Of a stretch of 64,000 nt of DNA, positions 25,331-37,194 are shown piece by piece (position 1 is the first letter of the stretch; each line of letters starts with the position of its first letter). The notes under the pieces are model-generated. The model was not told the origin of the DNA, made no database searches, and saw only the letters and a list, made by a program, of their open reading frames with translations. Made by a program: the position numbers and the translations under genes. The stretch comes from Eriocheir sinensis (lineage: Eukaryota > Arthropoda > Malacostraca > Decapoda > Varunidae): assembly GCF_024679095.1 (NCBI RefSeq), contig NC_066531.1, forward strand, positions 10,981,364 through 11,045,363. The letters are read 5' to 3'.

Positions 25331-25747
25331 GAATGAACACTGACGACCAAAGCCAAGCAAGTATTTAGCTTATGGAATGCAGAAAATCTTATTACAGAGC
25401 GTGCACTGGTGGAAACAAGAGGATTCATAACATTTCTTTTTAAAAAAACATAATCGTCGTGCAGTTGACGCTCACAGTTTCGTAACAAAAATCCTTAAAT
25501 AATATATCTTTCACACCCACACACACTCTTTGACCCTTACACACACACACGCACAAACACACACACACACATACGTCACATATAACTCAAATGTAGCTCT
25601 GCTGGATAGTTGCCGTCTTTCGCTGGCGGCGTCCGAAACATTTTGGAAACTGTGTCAACACTTGCGTCCCACGACTGTACCTTCAAAGTATGTATAAAAC
25701 ACTTCGATGACGTGACGAAAGCTATCATAATTATTACCGTGGAGAAA

Positions 25748-25789
25748 ATGTCTCTTTTCGGGTACGGCGGCTGCGCGGGGGTGGTGAAG
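25748..25789 (+). CDS. Possible first coding exon of an unknown host gene
   Basis: An ATG opens 14 codons (MSLFGYGGCAGVVK) that end at AAG, directly before GTGAGC, a good splice donor. Codons are GC-rich compared with the AT-rich surroundings. I do not recognise the peptide and no following exon could be joined. It may be chance. Confidence 0.15.
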
Positions 25790-25854
25790 GTGAGCTCCTA
25801 ACAAGGCAGATCAATATTGTTTAATTTATTAGACACATAATTATATAACGCAGG

Positions 25855-25990
25855 GTTGTTTGATTTAAATCAAGTTGATTTAAATCACTGATTTAAATTT
25901 AAGGATTTTTTTAATCATTGATGTAAATCGACTTTAATTATGATACTCTTTTCAAATGTCATTGATTTAAATCTTGACCGTATTACCAGG
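25855..25990. repeat. GATTTAAATC palindrome cluster, MITE-like
   Basis: The palindrome GATTTAAATC and close variants occur five times or more in about 120 bp (first near 25861, last near 25965), in both arms of a region able to fold on itself. This resembles a short non-autonomous DNA element. Confidence 0.45.
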
Positions 25991-26085
25991 GCAACAATAT
26001 ACTACGGAAAAACTAATTAAGAAAACACTAACTTTGATATCAATATTTTCCCTATCATTAACTTCACTGATTTCCATGAGCTTAG

Positions 26086-26194
<109 letters not shown>

Positions 26195-27066
26195 CAGCTA
26201 CATATAAGAACATAAGAACACAAGAACGTAGGAGTCTGCAAGAGGCCTGTAGGCCTGTACAAGGCAGCTCTATTGAACCTAAGCTCCTGTGTATCTAACC
26301 CCACCTAATTTTGCTGTCCATGAATTTATTTAATCTATTTTTGAATGTGACAGTTGTATTGGCAGTCACCACATGACTGCTAAGCCTATTCCACTCATCC
26401 ACCACTCTGTTAGTAAACCAATTTTTGCCTATGTCCCTGTTGAATCTGAATGTATCCAGTTTAAGCCCATTACTTCGTGTCCTACCCGGTTCTCTTACCA
26501 ACAACACCTTATGAATATCCCCCTTATTAAAGCCCTTCATCCATTTATAAACCTCGATCAAGTCTCCACGCACCCTTCGCCTTTCTAGAGAATGCAAGTT
26601 TAACTGTTTGAGTCTTTCCTCGTATGGCAAGTTTCTCAACCCCTGAATCATCTTAGTCATCTTCCTCTGCACCGATTCTAACATTTTGATATCCATTCTA
26701 TAGTAAGGTGACCAGAACTGAACCGTATAGTCAAGATGAGGTCTAACTAATGCTAAATATAGTTTGAGGAAGACTTCGGCGCTTCTGTTGCTTACGCTTC
26801 TTGAGATAAATCCCAGTACCCTATTTGCTCGATTTCTAGCTTGAATGCATTGTGTCCTTGGACGGGGATCAGAGCTCACTAAGACCCCTAAATCCCTCTC
26901 GCACCCAGACCTGCTTGTGGGAGCGTCATTTAAGCAATAGTTATGTGAGGGGTTGTTGAACTCCATTTGCCATTTATCCGCCCTGGCATACAATGTTTAG
27001 TTCATCCTGGAGAATACTAGCGTCCTGGTCCGACTCAATTACTCTACCGAACTTGGTATCATCATA
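26195..27066 (-). pseudogene. LINE K1 (CR1-like), C-terminal RT region and 3' tail
   Basis: Read on the minus strand, the segment just after the insertion begins DDTKFGRVIESD, the part downstream of the reverse-transcriptase FADD motif. An in-frame stop follows about 30 codons later. The open frame 26993-26295 then encodes GVLVSSD, RANRVLGFISR, LVRPHLDY, FWSPYYRMDI and WNRLSSHVV, the conserved C-terminal block of CR1/Rex-type non-LTR retrotransposons. The 3' end (ATAAGAACATAAGAACACAAG, about 26200-26222 on the plus strand) is the short tandem tail typical of this group. The upstream RT is at 29889-30147, and L2 sits between the two parts. Confidence 0.85.
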
Positions 27067-27314
27067 TAGCCGGAGTACGTAGGAAGACACCTACCGAACG
27101 GGCGCAAGCCACTCCCGATGAGGTATATATGGGAGGTGAGAAGGGAGCTGAAGCTCTACAAAGACCCTTCCATGTCCTCACTAACCGTTTCCCTATTGTC
27201 TAAACAACACCGGAGAGTAGTTCAGCTTGCTCTCTAAAGACAGATCCTCTCTCTATCCACACCACACTACATTGACACAACATATACACCTTTTCCCAAA
27301 ATTCAAATTTCAAA

Positions 27315-29030
27315 ATGGCGCACCTACATCAAGCCTCGGAGTCCCCGCCTTGGGGGGGGGGCACAAATGCCCCCAGGGAGGACTCCCCTTCTGGCTGCCG
27401 ACCCGAGAGGTGTCTTGATGACTCCTCGAACCTCTTTCTTCTCAATTTCTGCAACATTCGCGGTCTCCGTTCTAATTTTTATTCTGTGGAACATCATCTT
27501 TCCTCCTCTAAACCTCACCTTCTCTTCCTTACCGAAACACAGGTTTCTGAGGCTACTGACAGCAATCTCTACTCTGTTCCCTCCTACTATCTCTATCCTA
27601 AATTTCAATCCAAAGCTGGATGTTGCGCCTACGTGCGCAACGACATCACTTGCTCTCGTGCCCACAACCTTGACTCTTCTGAATTTTCTACCATCTGGCT
27701 AAGACTTCATTGTCATTCTATTACTAAATACATATGTGCTGTTTATCTCTCACCTAACTCTACTAACTATGTAAAATTCTTTGACTATTTGAATTCTAAA
27801 GTGGAGCACATCTTGACCCACTCTCCCTTCGCTGAAATCTCCATCCTAGGAGATTTCAATGTTCACCACCAGCTTTGGCTTTCATCCTCTTTCACTGACC
27901 AGCCTGGTGAACAAGCCTACAACTTTGCTATCCTCAACGACCTAGAGCAGCTGGTCCAGCACCCTACACGTATTCCCGACCGTCCTGGAGACCGGCCCAA
28001 CATTCTAGACCTCTTCCTTACCTCAAACCCTTTTGGTTATTCTGACAAACTGTTCTCTCCGTTGGGCTCCTCCGATCACAATCTTATTTCTGCATCCTGT
28101 CCTATCGCTCCTGTACACCCTCTGGACCCACCAAAGAGGCGATGCTTCTGGCATTTTGCTTCATCTCGGTGGGACGACCTGAGGTTGTACTTTTCCGATT
28201 TCCCATGGAATGATTATTGCTTCCAGGATAGAGACCCCTCTGTGTGTGCTCTGCGCATCACAGAAGTGATTGTCTCTGGAATGGAGGCATACATTCCTCG
28301 TTCTTTCTCTACTCCTCACGCTAAAAAGCCATGGTTTATTCACGCTTGTTCTCGTGCGGTCAATGATAGAGAGGCAGCTCACAAAAGGTACCAGAGCCTT
28401 CAAAATAATGCTAATTATGAACTTCACATTTCTGGCCGGAATCGTGCCAAATCTATTCTCCGACTAACCAAAAACTCTTTCATTAATAGAAAATGCCAAA
28501 ACCTTGCTTTCTCTAACTCTTCCCGTGACTTCTGGCATCTAGCCAAAAACATCTCCTCCAACTTCACTTCTTCATCTTTCCCTCCACTCCTCAGTCCTGA
28601 CGGCAACACTGCCGTCTCATCTATCTCTAAGGCTGAACTCTTCTCTCAAACTTTTTCTAAAAACTCCACTCTGGACGATTCTGGGCATATTCCTCCTACT
28701 CATCCACCCTCGGACACCTTTGTGCGTGTGTGTATGCCTTCATACAGCCCTGTGCCTAGAAAGGGTGACACGGTCAATCCTTCAAACGCCGTCCCTATAG
28801 CTTTCTTTCTTTCTTATTTATTTAAAGCTTTTGAATCAATCCTTAAGAAGATTCAAAAAAAGCACCTTTCCACTCTATCTGATCTCGGTATGGGTTCTGT
28901 CCTGTCCATTCCTACACCGATGATTCCACTCTGCATTACTCAACTTCTTTTAATAGAATACCCACCCTACAAGAACTTAACGACTCAAGGCTGGAGGCTG
29001 CAGAACGCTCAGCCTCAGACCTTACTATAA
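27315..29030 (+). pseudogene. L2 endonuclease-linker frame
   Basis: This 571-codon frame begins [13 protein letters not shown] and carries an APE-type endonuclease, the enzyme that nicks target DNA for target-primed reverse transcription. Visible motifs are NIRGLRSNF (residue 47), FLTETQVSE (about 72), the [12 protein letters not shown] block (about 178) and [10 protein letters not shown] (about 251), which contain the expected Asn, Glu, Asp-x-Asn and Ser-Asp-His catalytic residues. A linker region ([10 protein letters not shown], then [15 protein letters not shown]) follows. The last 100 residues cross the two deletions in the RT and are a chimeric, non-native reading. Frame and motifs are the best preserved endonuclease of this family in the window. 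Confidence 0.82.
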
Positions 29031-29056
29031 TTTCCGATTGGGGCAAGAGGAACCTG

Positions 29057-29755
29057 TTGTCCTTCAACGCCTCAAAAACACATTTTCTCCACCTATCCAC
29101 TCGATACAATCTTCCAAACAACTATCCCCTATTATTTGACAACACCCAGCTATCACCTTTCTCAACACTAAACATCCTCGGTCTATCCTTAACTCAAAAT
29201 CTCAACTGGAAACTTCATATCTCATCTCTTACTAAATCAGCTTCCTCGAGGCTGGGCGTTCTGTACCGTCTCCGCCAGTTCTTCTCCCCCGCACAGTTGC
29301 TGTCCATATACAGGGGCCTTGTCCGCCCTCGTATGGAATATGCATCTCATGTGTGGGGGGGCTCCACTCATACAGCTCTTCTGGACAGAGTGGAGGCTAA
29401 GGCTCTTCGTCTCATCAGCTCTCCTCCTCATACTTATAGTCTTCTACCTCTTAAATTCCGCCGCGATGTTGCCTCTCTTTCTATCTGCTATCGATATGTC
29501 CACTCTGACTGCTCTTCTGAAATTGCTAACTGCATGCCTCCCTCCCTCCCGCGGCCTCGCTGCACACGACTTTCTACTCATGCTCATCCCTATACTGTCC
29601 AAACCCCTTATGCAAGAGTTAACCAGCATCTTCACTCTTTCATCCCTCAAGCTGGTAAACTCTGGAACAATCTTCCTTCACATGTATTTCCTCCTGCTTA
29701 CGACTTGAACTCTTTCAAGAGGAGGGTATCAGGACATCTCTCCTCCCGAATTTGA
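29057..29755 (+). pseudogene. L2 C-terminal RT/thumb frame
   Basis: Downstream of the deletions the native frame resumes with MSFNASKTHFLHLSTRYN, then ILGLSLTQNLNWKLHISSL, YRGLVRPRMEYASHVW and the conserved C-terminal LDRVEAKALRLISSPP and CMPPSLPRPRCTRLSTHAHP blocks, ending FKRRVSGHLSSRI. This is the connection and C-terminal part of the LINE polyprotein. It is used here as the reference for identifying the other fragments. Confidence 0.85.
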
Positions 29756-29888
29756 CCTTGGTTTTGGTCACCTCTTTTTTTATATTTCTTAGGAGCAACG
29801 AGTAGCGGACTTTTTTTTTATTATTTTTTTTATTTTTTTGTGTGCCCTTGAGCTGCCTCCTTTGTTGTAAAAAAAAACAAAAAAAACT

Positions 29889-30147
29889 TACTGACATCAC
29901 TACTAATTCCTGTATCTAAGTCACTGATATAAATAATAAACAAAAGTAGACCTAATACCGAACCTTGTGGGACCCCACCCGTAACACATCCCCAGTGAGA
30001 TCTTTTACCATTGATTTGCACTCTTTGCTTCCTATTGCTAAGCCACGCCTTGACCCAGTTCAAACATGGTTCGTCTAGTGTCCTGGAGCAGAACAAGACA
30101 TTGACCGTCTCTCTCCATATCTTGCTGAGGCATGGTGATGGTTTCAA
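29889..30147 (-). pseudogene. LINE K1 reverse-transcriptase fragment
   Basis: The minus-strand frame carries WVKAWLSNRKQRVQINGKRS, then GGVPQGSVLGLLLFIIYISD and GISSDVSKF, the palm region of a CR1-like reverse transcriptase ending exactly before the FADD catalytic motif. The rest (DDTKFG) lies at 27066 across L2. The Lys-Arg-rich tail seen in the long open frame comes from the L2 poly-A end and is not native. Confidence 0.85.
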
Positions 30148-30148
30148 A

Positions 30149-30345
30149 CGTATTTTATAACATGAACCACATTTTCTTTTATGTTACCAATTGTTCGATC
30201 ATGAGCCAGAACATCTAAAGTGTGTGCAGTGCAACCAAGCGTTAGCAACTTCAGTTTATTTCCTTTTAATTGTTTTCTCATCTTGTTGACAATGGCTGCA
30301 TTATATGCTTGAGTCTCTCCACATATAGCAAGTTTCTCACCCCTT
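30149..30345 (-). pseudogene. hAT-type transposase fragment
   Basis: The minus-strand frame encodes AAIVNKMRKQLKGNKLKLL, then TLGCTAHTLDVLAHDRTIGN. The GCxAHxLxxLxxD pattern is the conserved C-x2-H block of hAT transposases. Only about 60 codons remain, bordered by LINE K1 on one side and a tRNA-derived SINE on the other. Confidence 0.55.
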
Positions 30346-30354
30346 GAATCTTTT

Positions 30355-30494
30355 TTATGCCTCCATGGTCTAGTGGTTAGCTACGAATCCGCGGGCCCGG
30401 GTTCGAATCCCGGCTTGGGCAGTCAGTGGGCTCACCCAGCTATTCATCCTTCTTTCTTTTCGGGCTGGTCGATAAATGGGTAGCCTGCCTGAGG

Positions 30495-30560
<66 letters not shown>
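30355..30560 (+). repeat. tRNA-derived SINE with (CT)n tail
   Basis: A tRNA-like head carries an A box (TGGTCTAGTGG, about 30366) and a B box (GGTTCGAATCC, about 30401). The acceptor arms do not pair well (GCCTCCA against TTGGGCA), so this is a SINE head and not a tRNA gene. A body of about 75 bp and a (CT)n array (30498-30560) follow. Confidence 0.75.
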
Positions 30561-30563
<3 letters not shown>

Positions 30564-31254
30564 GACAAATAAGTATATAAGGAAAACCTTCATCTGTATT
30601 AAGCAACACTAAGATGTGATAGTGGCTGTGAGTGAAAATAGTTATACATCATTCATTATACAAATACCTCCAAGTCCGGCCTTCAAGAAAAAGACGAAAA
30701 CAAGTAATCCGGCAAACTGGCTCTTCCTCGCACGCTCTCCCGCTCGAAAACGAACTTCTCCATTAAGGCTGCCGGTAATGTGTCTTGGAGGCTGAGCCTT
30801 TCACACTGGATGACTTATTTGTAATGATTTGGCGGCCGCCCAAGGCGGTTTGCGAGGCTATTTTGAGTCCGTCGTGTGATTAATGCGGTAACGTGTGTGT
30901 GTTCCCGGGTTAGTGTTAGGTCCCGTATTTTACCTGTCCGCGAAGAAAGTCAAGTGTCCGCCATTATCTGCGATATCCCGAGCCTAATGACGTACGTACA
31001 TTATTCAGAAGTCTCGACACACCTGAATGACGATTACAGATGTTATCGAGTGCTTGATTAATTACATAGGTATTAGTAATTTTAACGGATAGTATTTATA
31101 GAAGAGAAGTAAGATTGGTACAAAATGTCATTGAAAGATTACTAGGTAACTACACATGGCTGAATGAATCAGCAAGTTTGGAGGGTCGTATTTATTATAT
31201 CATAATTTCAAGACCCTCCTTTTTAAGGGTAACGAACGCGGGCGGCAAAGTTTG
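30561..31254. other. Unclassified stretch
   Basis: I see nothing that can be named. Only short frames occur, and there is a GC-rich patch near 30830-30860. Confidence 0.4.
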
Positions 31255-32300
31255 TGGATCCTTCTTTTCTTGTATTTAATTCTTACATTTCATTTTATTT
31301 GCATCAGCTTGTATTAAAACAACTCTTTCATCACTCATTAATTACTCCATAAATGATCTCACCGTCTCGTATCCCTGGGAGAGTGATCTGGCTGAAGTTG
31401 TTATTAGAGATTGGTGTTCCGAGATAATCAAGGGAAAAAGAAAATATACATTTATTTAAAATTAAATGAAAGTAATTGCCTTACGCAATATTATATGCTC
31501 AGACGATCATAACACTGGCATATTCAGCAATGGATACAACATATGACAAACGACATGTCTAAAACATAATACTACAATATGTGCTCAGGTGTTGCCAATA
31601 ATAATAACACTCGTCATTCCACAAGCAGTGGTTTGTTTCTCTCTGGTTACATCACAATAATTATGTACTCTCCTCAAATCCTAATAGCACATTCCTAAAG
31701 TATAATCTACTACAATTTCACGGAAGCACCAAATTATACCACACCCAGCGGTTTCTACCTTTGCTTTACATCGCAATAAAATAATCACAATCCTGTCCCA
31801 CTCACAATCCTACTACACATCTCCTACATTATAATCTCCAGGACAATACAGTCGGTTTCCCTTAGATTCTCGAATTTCTACTCACGATTAAGATCACAAC
31901 AGCCATTCTCAGCTGAGTGAGTAGCAGGTCTGCTTGAGGCGAGAACCAAGCTCGGTCTGGTCTTACTACTGATTTCTAGGTCACATTTTTTCTTTGCATG
32001 AGGCGGAACTACATTCTTGACACGCTTTAATTTTCTACATAACCAATGGCCAATACTTCCTGTCAACAAACATTGGCTCGCTCATTATATTGTATTGTTT
32101 ACTTATCCTGCTATTCGTGATTCACTCTTATGACGCTCCCACAGTGACTTATATGTTTAGTTATTCGCTTATAGCATGTCGTCACGACTGAGGTCACGTG
32201 TTTAAAGTCTTTTGAATGGTTTTCCACACTTTCTGACCACGCCTACTGGGTACCGTATCTGTTTTATGTATGTGGGTCTTGGTATTTTCCGTAACCTCCC
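31255..32300 (-). repeat. LTR-like repeat Q, copy 2 (probable solo copy)
   Basis: This is an inverted match to Q copy 1 (17445-18043 and 22473-23072) without the Harbinger element. On this strand the candidate LTR edge is TGTTATTAGAG at 31399. The matching flank 31255-31398 also aligns with copy 1. No internal retroelement genes adjoin it, so it is likely a solo LTR plus leader remnant. It supplies the pre-insertion site of the Harbinger element. Confidence 0.6.
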
Positions 32301-32399
32301 TTGTTAGTGTTAGTGCTTATCAGATGTTTACGACTTTGTATATCTGACTAATTGCTTTCCTTCCTGTCTCGGTTTAGATTCGCGACAAGTTATTTAAAT

Positions 32400-33670
32400 A
32401 TTATTTGCTATAGGGAAGCTGTTGACGCGTTTTCCTAGTTCGTCACGTGACCTAGGCGCGGGGCGGGTCACGATGACTCAGCCTGTTCGTTGCCTAGGCG
32501 ACGAGCGTAGTGATGCCAAGGCGTGCATTTTCGTGCGGGTCGCCCGCTGTGTTTTACCTGCGTTTACGCACTTTCAGGAGTCACCACTCCACTCTCTGCA
32601 GGTGCATAGTAGTGTGTGCATTACTGCAGCTTGTACGCCTCTGCTGTGAGGATGTTGGGCTATTGTCTTTGTGCTTCCCGCCATGGGGGCTGTTGCCGCC
32701 CGCGGCCTGGCTGGGCGGCCTGTGTTGCTAGCTCGCGATTGTTGCTTTCCTCTTCGTGTCTGTACGTAGCTTGCTCCGCTGTTTATATTGCGGTGCCATG
32801 CACTTGCAAGTTATAGCTGCGCGTCAGAGAAGTGTAACGATATCTGCCTATGGCAGTATTGCTCAGAGTGCTGTCAGCACCCTCTGTTGTATTTTTCCGC
32901 GCCAGCAGCGTTTTGCATCTCGGCCGGGCGAGTTTTGGCTTGGTTGGGGCCCGTCAGATCACTCGCCGCGGCTCGGGTTTTTTTTTCTCCCCCCCTGACC
33001 GCCGTCTGGTGAGGTCACGGGGCGACGTTCCTCTACTCTCGCCTACCTCTTGGCACCACGCGGTTTTCCTCCTGCTGGAGTGCGGGGATCCTGGGCTTCG
33101 CCACTTCGGGATACAGCCCACACCGGGTCTCAGTTTGGGTGTGTCGAGTCCGCGGCGGCCTCTTTCTGAAAGCCGCATCTACCGCCGACATCACGCGCCT
33201 GATGAGAGGACCCACGGCAGGAAGGACAAGCTGCAGCCACCTCGAGCAAGGCTGTGCAACGAGCCTCTACTCTTCTCCCTCCGCACTAAGTTAAGTAGCT
33301 AGTTGTTAGTGTAGCCAGGGCACGTTAGTCTTGTGCGAGCACGAGAAACGCTAGGCTCAGCTGGGTGTGTATGTGAGATTTGTCCGTGTCTTGTTCCTTT
33401 ATGTAATAAAGTCTGTGCATAGTTGTACACGAGCTTTATCAGTAACCCTTTTGCCTGTGCGTATGTGCCTTCCAGCCCCATAAGGAGAGTAAATAAGAAC
33501 CCCACGGGAGATTTGAGCAGGTAAGTCGTGTTAGTACTCCCTAGTCAGGGTGTGTACACCGTCGTGTCTCCTGGCGTGCCTCGGGAGTCGGGCATCAACC
33601 CTTGTCGGCTAGCTACCTCCTTGTGAGCACACTCCTGTTATTAATCTTATTTTACCCCGTGACACTTCCC
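32400..33670 (+). other. GC-rich block, probable LTR or promoter-like sequence
   Basis: This block is clearly more GC-rich than its flanks. It begins near TGTTGACGCG (32418) and ends near CCCCGTGACA (33663), TG...CA ends that would suit an LTR of about 1.25 kb. A polyadenylation signal (TAATAAAGT, 33395) is followed by a GT-rich stretch. The longest frame (32850-33302) has no known motif. The alternative is a CpG-rich host promoter. No target duplication was found. Confidence 0.35.
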
Positions 33671-33919
33671 TCTCCTATCATATTTACAATACTTGTCTCC
33701 ATATCTCCCTCCGGTATTTGCCTCTGATTGGGGTCACTATTAATTAATTGTGCTGTTATGGTCTTCTGGGTCCCGACAAGTGACTTGAATGGTACGTGTC
33801 GGGCCTAATAGGTTGAAGGATTTTAACATATTTCTTTTAAATGGAAATTTCATAAAAGTAAGACATTTTAGAGCTTACAACTATTTTTATGTCGGATTAA
33901 AAGAAAAATGGTTAACATG

Positions 33920-34262
33920 GCGACTATTTTTTTTTTTTTACGTCGCGGGCTATTGCGCCGGTAGGCTTCTTCCCGGTGGGGCCTGATGGTCGGCCCAGCC
34001 CGTTCTCGCGCAAGCGAGTGTTTATAGTGGCGCCATCTTGCATTGGCTCATGCTGCCCTCCCGAAGCTCATAATCGCCAGCAGCAGGTACCCTCCCGACA
34101 TGAGCAAGTGCTCTTTATCGTCGATCTGTGGGTACTGCCAGGACTTCACACACCACACACCCCATCCCCTTTGCTCAAGGGGGTATAGTAACCACTCCTA
34201 GTCAACGGAAAGAATTCGCCCTGAGCGGGCTCGAACTGCCGCCCTGTCAGACCGTGAAGCCT
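33920..34262 (-). repeat. SINE S1, tRNA-derived, minus orientation
   Basis: On the minus strand it starts near a B box (GCAGTTCGAGCCC, about 34229-34241). It continues through a body containing GGCCGACCATCAGGCCCCACC-type sequence and ends in a poly-A run (poly-T at 33929-33940 on this strand). Its 3' half is also present at 62841-63012 in the other orientation. Confidence 0.7.
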
Positions 34263-34264
34263 GG

Positions 34265-34675
<411 letters not shown>

Positions 34676-34854
34676 GGCCATGCCTGTCATGGAGGTGGGC
34701 GGAGTTTGAGAGCCAGCCGGCGAGTCAGCGAGGAGTGCGGCGCGGGCTAGAAAACCGTACCTACCTTTGTAAATATATAAAGGCTGTATAAAGGAATTGT
34801 ACTGTACTGTAGTCATGCCCTGCCTGTGATTCTCCCGTCTCTTCCCTGCTGCAG

Positions 34855-34980
34855 GATAATGTCTGAGGGCGGCAGTCAGGGCGACGTGGCAATGAGGGTG
34901 GACGCGAACGTCCACAGGCCGGGGATCACGCCGGAGGAGATGGCGGCCGGCTACGACGAGTGGTCCGAGAACTACGAGGA

Positions 34981-34984
<4 letters not shown>
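34855..34984 (+). CDS. METTL27-like: METTL27-like methyltransferase, exon with start codon
   Basis: This opens the one convincing host gene, a class I S-adenosylmethionine-dependent methyltransferase of the METTL27 (WBSCR27) family. Its physiological substrate is not established from sequence. The exon follows a good acceptor (CTTCCCTGCTGCAG). The ATG at 34859 starts 42 codons (MSEGGSQGDVAMRVD, then AAGYDEWSENYEEM). The segment YDxWSxxYEE is the conserved N-terminal helix of the family. It ends in phase 0 at GTGAGA, where a long (GA)n array begins. A non-coding exon must lie upstream. Four exons (34859-34984, 35217-35368, 36986-37098, 37712-37804) join without a stop into 161 codons. The roughly 80 residues needed to reach usual family length (about 245) were not found and may lie beyond the G3 insertion. 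Confidence 0.8.
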
Positions 34985-35070
<86 letters not shown>

Positions 35071-35216
35071 TTCGGTACCAAGTGCCTATGCAGAATCATG
35101 GGGTATCGCTGGAATGATTTTGCGTTAAACCGGCGACTACTCCGTGAGGTCCGGGAGTGAAGTGATGCGGCCCCTGGGGTACGCACCTGTAATCATCTGC
35201 TTCCCCGTCCCCTTAG
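34985..35216 (+). repeat. METTL27-like intron 1 with (GA)n starting at the donor
   Basis: The intron begins GTGAGAGAGA, and the donor itself is the first unit of an array of about 80 bp (to 35066). It ends with TTCCCCGTCCCCTTAG. Its total length is 232 bp. Confidence 0.85.
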
Positions 35217-35368
35217 ATGATCTGGAAAGGCGGGTACCGTGGCCCCGCCATCACGTTGGAGGAGGCGCTGCGTTGGGTACCCCTGGAGCGGCGAGCCAAG
35301 GCCAGGGTGCTGGACGTGGCCGCCGGGACGGGGTGTGTGGGCCGCGAACTCCACCGGGAAGGCTTCAG
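35217..35368 (+). CDS. METTL27-like: METTL27-like methyltransferase, exon with SAM-binding motif I
   Basis: Residues 43-93. It starts MIWKGGYRGPAITLEEALRW, and the linker leads to VLDVAAGTGCVGRELHREGF, which is motif I of the Rossmann-like methyltransferase fold (LDxAxGTGxVG). The glycine-rich loop contacts the SAM cofactor. The acceptor is CCCCTTAG. The exon ends in phase 2 at TTCAG before GTGGGT, which is a weaker but acceptable donor. The reading frame fits exon 3 exactly (GFR-HIDAVDPSE). Confidence 0.88.
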
Positions 35369-35705
35369 GTGGGTGCCGCAGGGCCGCAGACAGGGGGATG
35401 TCCGGTCACCATACTTAAATATCCTCCAGTCCACTGCCTCCTGCCTGCCAGTGCCTCAGCCTCAACACGAGTCCAACCCCAAGAGATGAAGATGATGTGT
35501 TGGAAATTACAGCAGCTTGTGTAGAGGCAGGGCCGCTGGGTGGGAACTGGGAGCGGGCAGGAGCGGCATTACTATAGTCCATCGACTCTAACTGAAAATT
35601 GAGCCCTGTGGCTTAGCCCGGGGAAACCCCATTTGTTTACAGATCTAGCGATGACCTGCGCATGGCATTATGTCTCACTGTTAGTCTGTACGTTATCTAT
35701 TTTTG

Positions 35706-35790
<85 letters not shown>

Positions 35791-35994
35791 TAATAAGACT
35801 GCGTGGTGTTATGAATGGCTTGGGATTAGAGGGAAAGACAACGACTCAGTAAACCTTCCATATCACTTGGCAACGTGGCTCATGCAACGATGTCGCCTGA
35901 CGGACCTTGGCAACAGGCGCCAGGCCGCACCATTCAGCGTTACGCCACAATGGAAAAATGAAGTAGATCTCACTCTCGCGCCCTGCGCAGCCAT

Positions 35995-36063
<69 letters not shown>

Positions 36064-36985
36064 GCCACCCTCTCTGAGGAGAGTAATGGAGTGATGTGGC
36101 ACCAGCGCGGTCTCGTGGGGAATCCTTGTGTCACGCCCAAGGGCTCAAGTTAAAATCGATAGACTATATTATGTTAGGAATTAGGCCAGTTAACCGGGGG
36201 ACTAGACAAATTAACTATTATCCTTATGTAACTAGTCCCGGGCCGAGAGTTCAAGCCAACTATGAGTATCGTCTGAGCTCAAATTAGCCTTCGATGGTAC
36301 TTGAATACTTCGGTCATCGGCTCCCAAACCGAGACAGAATCAACTTATTCACTGCCTGAAGACTAACCACATTTACCATGAAAGGAATAACAATAGTGAA
36401 GTGTTTCCTTTCATGAAATAATAAATAATTGTTCTTGCTGAATTAAAATTAAAGAGCAAGGATAATTTAACCTATGGAAACAGAGAGGAAAGCCACGCTA
36501 TCTGGCGAGATAAATTAAAAATATCGCTTCAGACCACGTGGTTGGTTTTCTCTCACTCCACCACCGGCCTTCACAAAGTAAAGACCAAGGCACTGCAGCC
36601 CACCCATTAACTCGGACGCAGTGTGCCTTCTATTAACTGACTGAGGGATACTACACCCGGCAACGAGACTTCAGAGACAACAATATCTTTTGAAACCCGC
36701 TTCTCAGCTAAGTGCCCCCAGCAGTTATTTGAGACAGATAGATTTTACTACACGGATCCGGTAGGATTATTATTTGTTCGGCTGTCTGGAGTTGCTTGTT
36801 GGATACCTTCACCACCTAATAGCTGGTAAGCACTTGTTTGTTTGGGATTGTCTGACGGGTGTGTTATTCACTTTGCGAGTGACCTAACTGTTGGGTAGGG
36901 TAAATTTACTGATTCCCAACAACTACTACTACTGCTATAACTTCTACTACTACTACTACTACAACTACTACAGCCGCTCCCACAG
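35369..36985 (+). other. METTL27-like intron 2 with (AT)n and (AG)n arrays
   Basis: The intron is about 1.6 kb. It holds an (AT)n array at about 35708-35787 and an (AG)n array at 35999-36060. The remainder (36061-36940) has no recognisable element. A run of ACTACTACT-type triplets (36916-36970) precedes the acceptor CCGCTCCCACAG. Confidence 0.75.
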
Positions 36986-37098
36986 GCACATAGACGCTGT
37001 GGACCCGTCGGAGTGCATGATGAAGCAGCGGGAGACTGGCATCTATACCAACGACTTCCTGGAGTTTATCGGCAGCGGACACTCCACCGTGCCCAAAG
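36986..37098 (+). CDS. METTL27-like: METTL27-like methyltransferase, exon with acidic SAM-ribose motif
   Basis: Residues 93-131. The exon gives HIDAVDPSECMMKQRETGIY, then NDFLEFIGSG. The acidic residue ending the second strand (AVDPSE) is the usual ribose-hydroxyl contact for SAM. The exon starts with one base completing Arg93 and ends in phase 1 at AAAG before GTATTA, leaving KD across the junction. Confidence 0.87.
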
Positions 37099-37194
37099 GT
37101 ATTAGTAGTTTTTTTTTTTTTTACATCAAAGGACACGGCTCAAGGGCAACAAGAAGAGTACAAAAAAAAGCCTGATACTCGCCGCTCCCATAAA

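Larger units (their letters stand above)
27067..29888 (+). mobile_element. LINE L2, jockey-like, nearly full length with internal deletions
   Basis: This copy has the 5' end (GGAGTACGTAGGAAGACACC near 27075, matched by L3 at 45149), the endonuclease, the C-terminal block and the poly-A 3' end (about 29869-29885). Two internal deletions remove the reverse-transcriptase core. One joins FVRV to the later palm-side region near 28725. The other joins the QYGF region to the YADDS region near 28890, so the catalytic Asp pair is partly lost. The copy cannot reverse transcribe. It inserted into LINE K1 in the opposite orientation. Confidence 0.88.

Noticed and set aside
30358..30420. A tRNA gene
   Set aside because: A and B boxes are good, but the acceptor stem does not pair and the head continues into a repeat body with a simple-sequence tail, so it is a SINE.
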